Source of the DNA: Capsicum annuum
Taxonomy: Eukaryota; Streptophyta; Magnoliopsida; Solanales; Solanaceae
Length of the DNA: 64,000 bases
Assembly (NCBI RefSeq): GCF_002878395.1
Contig: NC_061120.1
Location: 116,548,705-116,612,704 of the forward strand
Direction: 5' to 3'
Below the pieces are notes generated by a model, which was not told where the DNA came from, did not search any database, and worked only from the letters and a program-made list of their open reading frames with translations. Made by a program: the position numbers and the translations under genes. Of the stretch, positions 59,182 to 64,000 are shown piece after piece (the first letter of the stretch is position 1; each line of letters starts with the position of its first letter).

Positions 59182-59225
59182 TTCATGGATGAAAGGAATC
59201 CATGAATAAATACTATGCATACCTT
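59182..59225 (-). promoter_or_regulatory. Donor-like site and perfect hairpin in the element 11 LTR
   Basis: On the minus strand AAG/GTATG has its GT at 59222-59221. Arm TTCATGGAT (59206-59198), loop TCCTTTC, and arm ATCCATGAA (59190-59182): nine Watson-Crick pairs, with A-T at the position where other elements have C-G. Confidence 0.65.
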
Positions 59226-59366
59226 AGTTCTTTATTTTGGAAAGATTTATGGTGGAATTTTCTTGAATTTGAATCCCTAATAGAGAACTCTAACTTGTTC
59301 TTGAGAGAATATTGAGAAAAGTGACTATATTTTTGTTGAATTAGGGCTAAATCCCATGTTATAAGC

Positions 59367-59374
59367 TTATATAG
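59367..59374 (-). promoter_or_regulatory. TATA box of the element 11 LTR
   Basis: CCCTATATAAG on the minus strand, about 550 bases into the LTR, the same place as in element 1. Confidence 0.55.
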
Positions 59375-59924
59375 GGGTGGGAAACACTCATTTTGCCCTT
59401 AAAATAACTCAAAAATGGGGTTTTTACGTCATTGGGCCATAAAAAATATGGTGCACAACTTATCGTGTAAGCTAGGTTTTGTGTCGCATAACTTATGGCA
59501 TAAGTTAGGTTGTGCGTCACACAACTTATGGCATAACCATTCCAGTAGCCTAAGGTGATCTGTTAGGCGACGTACTCCACTTTGAAAGCCATAACTTCTT
59601 GTTCGGGTGTTGGATTTTGGTAAAATTATTATCGTTCAAAAGATGATTCGATCCTCTACATATTAGTGGGTCTAAATCTGCCAAAATACCACATATACAT
59701 CAAGTTATGCTCGTTCAAAGATGGCCCTTGCAAAATCAAATACTAAAACTTAATGGATTCAAATACTAAGTGACTCTTATGAATACGCTTAACATATCAT
59801 AAGCTCTCTTCTCACTAGGATACATATTTTATGTCATGTACTAAAATATGAATCACAGGATAGGAGGTTTCATATGTAGGAACAATGGTTCATTTTCTAG
59901 CTTAGAAATATACGAGGTATTATA

Positions 59925-59942
59925 ATATCTCCCTCTTGGAAA
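59925..59942 (-). other. Polypurine tract of element 11
   Basis: Reverse complement of ATATCTCCCTCTTGGAAA, directly before the LTR start on the minus strand. Confidence 0.8.
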
Positions 59943-60309
59943 CATTCATCCTCGAATGGGACTGACTGAAAGGGGAGGAATCATAACTAAAGTACACACT
60001 AAACATGAACAAATGACACATGATTACATGACTGACATGACTAATAAGCTGATTGTGTTATCTGAGCAAGCATATCTGATGCATGTTTTCATTACTAAAC
60101 TGATTGATGAATACATGACTGCTATTTCAGATAAACTAAGTTTCTCACAAGGTAAATGCATATGTAATAAATGAATACATGACTGATCTGATGTATGAAC
60201 ACGTGATTGAGTATGCAATGGTATTTGATACTAAGTTTATGATGGGAATCTGAGCATGAAACTGGCTTGTAACTGAAATTTGAACATAAAACTGAATAAG
60301 CTTAAGGAA

Positions 60310-60790
60310 ATCTATAATCTTGAGATGAGACTAGATTAGCGGAGAAGAGGTGAGGGTACTTGGATCGTATGTCTGCTTCTGCTTCTCAAGTAGCTCCATC
60401 AATGGACTGATTCCACCAAAGTACTTTGACTAGAGACCTCTTTATTTCTCAGTCTACGAATCTGGTAGTCAAGAAATTTGGCTGGAATCTCTTCAAAAGA
60501 GAGGTTTTTCTAAATGTCTACACCCTTAATAGGGACTACTACTACTGGGTCATCTATGCATTTCTTAAGCAAGGTGACATGAAAGACCAGATGCACTGAA
60601 GTTAGATCTGAAGGCAGCTCAAGATCATAAGCTACTTTTCCAAAGCAACTAAGAATTTAGAAGGGACTGACATATCGGGGAATGGGCTTTCCCTTTTTGT
60701 TGAACGTCTTCAGTCCCTCCCTGAGAGAGATTTTCAAATGTTTGAAATTTTCTAACCTTATCTCGAGATCCTTTCTAAATACTCATGAAC
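60310..60790 (-). pseudogene. Integrase end and chromodomain remnant of element 11
   Basis: On the minus strand: DLEIRLENFKHLKISLREGL, GKPIPRYVSPF, FGKVAYDLELPSDLTSVHLV, HVTLLKKCIDDP and NLSFEEIPAKFLDYQIRRL, then a broken chromodomain tail. The integrase core and zinc-binding domain are not present; the noncoding block starts directly upstream at about 60790. Confidence 0.75.
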
Positions 60791-62270
60791 AGAAACATGA
60801 GAACATGGCTGAGTCTGTAACATGTGAGGTGGATTGGGTATCGTGAACTAAACTGAGCCATTGAGTACATGTCTTACGACTGATATTGGAGCTAGATGGT
60901 CAACCTATGGGTACCCACAACTCCTAACTGGATTTGTTATGCAAAGAGAAAATTGGAGGATTTAGGGCATGATAGCTTGGGGGTAATAGAGAATCTCTTT
61001 CTTGGGACATTATGTCCCTAGAAGAATTCTGACTTGATTGAGATACTAAGGAAAACTAGGAGAATGCACAGGGCACCTATGAAATGAATCAGGACTGAAT
61101 ATCTGGGATCTAAAACTGAGACATAATACATGAACTGAGATAATCTTGCAACTACTGGGTCTTTCTATCTTGAAATAGTTACATTCATGAGATTTCAAAT
61201 AGTTAGACTAGGTGGAAAGATGGGAAACCACACCATACAAACTTGTTGCTAGATTGCTAAACTGCATTACTAGCTAATCAAGATAACTTATACTAAAAAC
61301 TTATACTTAATTAAAGTATTTATTCTTCACCTGAGACTACTAGAAATATTCTCATGAGCGCTGAGCATGAATTCCTAAACATACTAACTTATCTAATTAA
61401 CTGAATGACTGATAGCTGAATATTGGGCCTGCAAGATAGAACTTTACTTAGTCATAAATAACTGGACTGCAACTACAGAGCATTATGCATAGGAGATAAG
61501 GACTAACTGAGTTACATGAGATAACTGAGCATAAATTGAGGGTAACTGTATTATTTTAGAATATAATACTAGAAGTACAACAAGATTCTGGAATAATCTT
61601 GTAAACTGAGGTACTAAAAGGTTGACAACTGAGTGACTAAAAACTGTACACTATGGTCAAGTAAACCTGAAACTAAATTAAGTTACCAACTAGATTACTG
61701 GGCTAGGACTGGGACTGAGATAATAGGTAAGATAGTAATTGAGACAGTAAGTGTAACTAAGACTGTAGTTGGGACAGAATATGTGTTTCTAATAACTGAG
61801 GTTTAGACTAGTACTGAAGTACTAAATTCTAATAGTTAAGTAACTGATAGCTGAGAGTCGTGGTTTTGTAGGACTATCTAAGTCCTTTACTGAATATTGA
61901 TAACTAAACTGACACACTATAACTGAGACTCAAGGGATATTTCATCATCCCAACGAATTCACCAAGGAATCTAAACTAAGGGCATACATGACATAGTCTG
62001 AGTTTGGCTGATCATTAGGTGTGGAGCATTAGTGATATGAGATGAGCATAATGTAAAGCATAACATGAGTGTATGATTCATGAGCTACATGACCCGATTC
62101 TGAAATTTCTAAACTTATGGAACATGATTGTAACACTGAGTGAACTAGGACTTCTTATAATAGGAACTGTAAGTGTACATGATTTTCACTAACGTGCACA
62201 AATATAAGTGATGATCATAGAGCTGACTTATGGGCATAAATAGATATCATGATAACTGATGGGTTTTAAG
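60791..62270 (-). mobile_element. Noncoding CAGT-rich block inside element 11
   Basis: About 1.5 kb with no frame and many CAGT/CTCAGT words (minus sense). It lies where RNase H and most of integrase should be. Colinear segments match the element 1 tail: about 61690-61780 against 1390-1500, 61320-61390 against 1811-1890, 60895-61050 against 2155-2300, and about 60785-60850 against 2330-2400. Its origin is unknown. Confidence 0.7.
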
Positions 62271-62830
62271 GGTCTGTAATACTATTCTGCGATGGTCTGT
62301 AGGATCACGCTCATTTTAGAAATAGACAAGGATGTCATCTATGAAGAGTATGATGAACATATCTATGTACTGGATGAACACTCGGTTCATCAAGTCTATG
62401 AAAGTTGTTGGGGAATTAGTAATACCAAATTACATGACTAAGAATTTGAAGTGACCATACCGAGTTCAAAAAGCCATTTTTGGAATGTCACTTTCTCTGA
62501 CCCTGAGTTGATGATAGCCTGATCTGAGGTCTATCCTAGAGAAATTAACTAAGACTCTAAAGTTGGTCAAATAATTCATTGATTCTAGGAAGTGGATACT
62601 TTTTCTTGATTGTTACTTTATTGGGCTAATGGTAATCTATGCACATTTTAAGGCAACCATCTTTGTTTTGTACGAATAAGACTGGTGCACCCCACGGGGA
62701 AACACTAGGTCAGATGAATCCCTCATCAGGAGAAATTCCTGGAAGATCTTGGGGAAAAATATCTATGTATTCATTCACTAGTTGAACAGACTTAAGACTG
62801 GGAGTTTCAGAACTAGAGTCCTTAACTTGA
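62271..62830 (-). pseudogene. Truncated reverse transcriptase of element 11
   Basis: It starts near VQLVNEYIDIFPQDLPGISPDE and jumps directly to GFI, stop, PSVSPWGAPVLF, so about 45 residues of the usual linker are deleted. [25 protein letters not shown] and the catalytic box FIDDILVYF (Asp codons at 62339-62334) follow with many stops. Homology ends shortly after the box, where the noncoding block begins. Confidence 0.75.
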
Positions 62831-63299
62831 AAAAAATGGTAGACACATCCCTTAGATATCATTTTCCTAGCCCATAGGTAGGAAACAAACTGACCCCTGA
62901 GCCAAAATACTACCCTTCCACTCAAGGACAGGTTTATTCAGAAATTGAAACTGGACAATTCTATTTCTACAATTGACTATGGCATAGCAGGAATGAAGAC
63001 AAATCCATGCTGAGAATAACAGTCTAAATCCGTCATCTCTAATTTTACTAAGTCTGCTGAAGTGACTTTCTGAGATACCATAACCGAGAAGTTCCTGGAT
63101 ACCCACCAGGGTATGATGGTTTTTCCCACTGGGGTAGCGATTGAGAAGGGATCTGCTAGAATTTAGAGACTAACTCAGAAATCAACTGCTATACAAGGAG
63201 TAAGAAAAGACAAGAAAGCTCCTGGATCTTGCAAAGCGCAAACATACAAGTGAAAGCACTATAATGTATCAGTGACTGCATCAGGAGAATTTTCCTGAT
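62831..63299 (-). pseudogene. Protease remnant of element 11
   Basis: Near 63225-63170 it reads LQDPGAFLSFLTPCIAVDF, keeping DPGA. After stops, 63106-62867 and 62925-62710 hold the second half: CYAIVNCRNRIVQFQFLNKP in one frame, then GQFVSYLWARKMISKGCVYH. The ILGMDWL hallmark has been lost to a frameshift near 63020. Confidence 0.7.
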
Positions 63300-63943
63300 C
63301 TTGTTGGTACTGAAGAGCATAGAGTTTGTTTGGGCATTGCCCATTGGCGGAACTGGATGTGGCATCCTACTGATTTAGATGATCAGACTGAGCTGAACGA
63401 TGGTTATGCTGACTTTATGGACTACGCTTAAGATAGTATCGTACTCTGTGAGCTGACTTGCCACATCTGAAGCAAACATCACTGCCAGCTCTGGAAACAC
63501 CCTTATGATGCTTGCCATAAGTCTGACAAAGAGTATTGGTCTGGGCACTTCAACTACTACCCTTAGGTTTAGGACCTAGCGCCCTATCTTGGAATTTAGA
63601 AATGGAGCACTGGCTTAGTAAGAAACTATAATGGATGCCTTTGGTCAAAACTGATAATGGTTACCACCCTCTGACTTAGGCTGAGCAAAATTGAAATTAC
63701 TTATTCTTGCTCTCTTATTTTCTCTCTTTCTATACTTTCCTACCTCAACTGCTAGGTATAAATCATATGATTGGGTGGGACAATAGATTGATGAATGCTC
63801 TAAGCTACTATTGAGTAAGATAAGTTAAGGGACTCAGTTCTAAATTTTCCATGAAAGACATGCTCATTAAGGGAATTTGCCTGAACGGGCGGAGGTGCCA
63901 ACTGATTCTCAGTTCTCCTTTCATTATTCCTTTTGGGAGGCAT
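63300..63943 (-). pseudogene. gag: gag remnant of element 11, internally deleted
   Basis: It starts MPPKRNNERRTENQLAPPPV at 63943, just after an acceptor-like ATTATAG (AG at 63948-63947). Soon after a KFRT segment it becomes unreadable, then rejoins near the knuckle CFRCGKSAHRVRYY (about 63477-63436), in which the last Cys is Tyr. An ANGQCPNKLYALQYQQDQE segment leads to protease. Most of the capsid is absent. Confidence 0.7.
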
Positions 63944-64000
63944 ATTCTATAATGAAAGGGAGAAAAGGATTAAACTAAGAGTTAAATTTGAGCTCATGCT
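63944..64000 (-). promoter_or_regulatory. Leader end and splice-acceptor-like site of element 11
   Basis: On the minus strand a pyrimidine-rich run (CTTTTCTCCCTTTC) ends ATTATAG at 63947, three bases before the gag ATG. It matches the sites in elements 6 and 9. The window ends before the primer site. Confidence 0.5.

Larger units (their letters stand above)
58174..59924 (-). repeat. 3' LTR of element 11, proximal part
   Basis: It continues the LTR cut at 48808 and ends (its start on the minus strand) with TATAATACCTCG at 59924. It contains iterated CTCATCTGRCAGTGT-type words (58195-58370, plus sense), the hairpin and donor (59182-59225), a TATA box (59367-59374, minus), a CG-rich patch (59420-59580) and the conserved module (59578-59660). 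The joined LTR is about 2.65 kb. Confidence 0.85.
47913..64000 (-). mobile_element. Element 11: minus-strand chromovirus, runs off the right end
   Basis: Minus-strand order from the right edge: gag start (63943), gag tail, protease, truncated reverse transcriptase, a noncoding block, the end of integrase with chromodomain, polypurine tract and 3' LTR. The LTR is split by element 10. Its lower edge cuts element 9 protease. Loss of RNase H and most of integrase makes it non-autonomous. The 5' LTR is beyond 64000. Confidence 0.8.

Noticed and set aside
1..64000. Host protein genes, tRNA, rRNA, CRISPR or bacterial operons
   Set aside because: No exon-like frames with non-transposon domains, no tRNA-like folds apart from primer sites, and no regularly spaced repeat array were found by eye.

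Overview
This window looks like repeat-dense plant heterochromatin, most probably from a nightshade-family (Solanaceae) genome; a pepper-like (Capsicum) genome is plausible but not proven. I find no host gene, tRNA, rRNA or CRISPR array. Nearly all of the 64 kb resolves into nested, broken LTR retrotransposons of the Ty3/gypsy superfamily. Most are Tekay/Del-like chromoviruses with long LTRs (2.2-3.5 kb), an initiator-Met tRNA primer site and a chromodomain-like end after integrase. One is Athila-like, with 1.4-kb LTRs and a primer site of the Asp-tRNA type. No polyprotein is intact: every domain is cut by stops and frameshifts, so the coding pieces are entered as pseudogenes.

Layout, with element numbers used throughout. 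Element 1 (1-5716, +): a noncoding 3' tail and 3' LTR. Element 2 (5717-37042, +): a Tekay-like element missing its 5' LTR, split by solo LTR element 3 (7222-9848) and by Athila-like element 4 (13743-35713, +). Element 4 is itself split by element 5 (16308-23032, -) and element 6 (24578-33313, +). Element 7 (37043-40346, +): LTR, primer site and leader. Element 8 (40347 to about 45990, -): a 3.5-kb LTR plus a noncoding tail. Element 9 (about 46005-47912, +): LTR stub, gag and protease, cut by element 11. Element 11 (47913-64000, -, runs off the end) has its 3' LTR split by element 10 (48809-58168, -), the only element complete from LTR to LTR. Target-site duplications support three insertions: GCGCC (element 10), AGTTG (element 3) and AGTTG/GGTTG (element 4).

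The most interesting signal is noncoding and shared by several LTR families. From the LTR start the order is: a conserved module of about 70 nt, a CG-rich patch of iterated family-specific words, a TATA box, a splice-donor-like AAG/GTATG, then a hairpin beginning 18-19 nt after the donor G. The hairpin stem changes sequence between elements but keeps pairing (four stem versions) around a constant TCCTTTC-type loop. A matching acceptor-like sequence lies just before the gag ATG. Together these suggest a structured, possibly spliced leader, similar in layout to a retroviral donor and packaging region. Further inside the LTR is an array of short CTGTCAGATGAGGGT-like words. Elements 1 and 11 share an unexplained noncoding block; in element 11 it occupies the place of RNase H and most of integrase.
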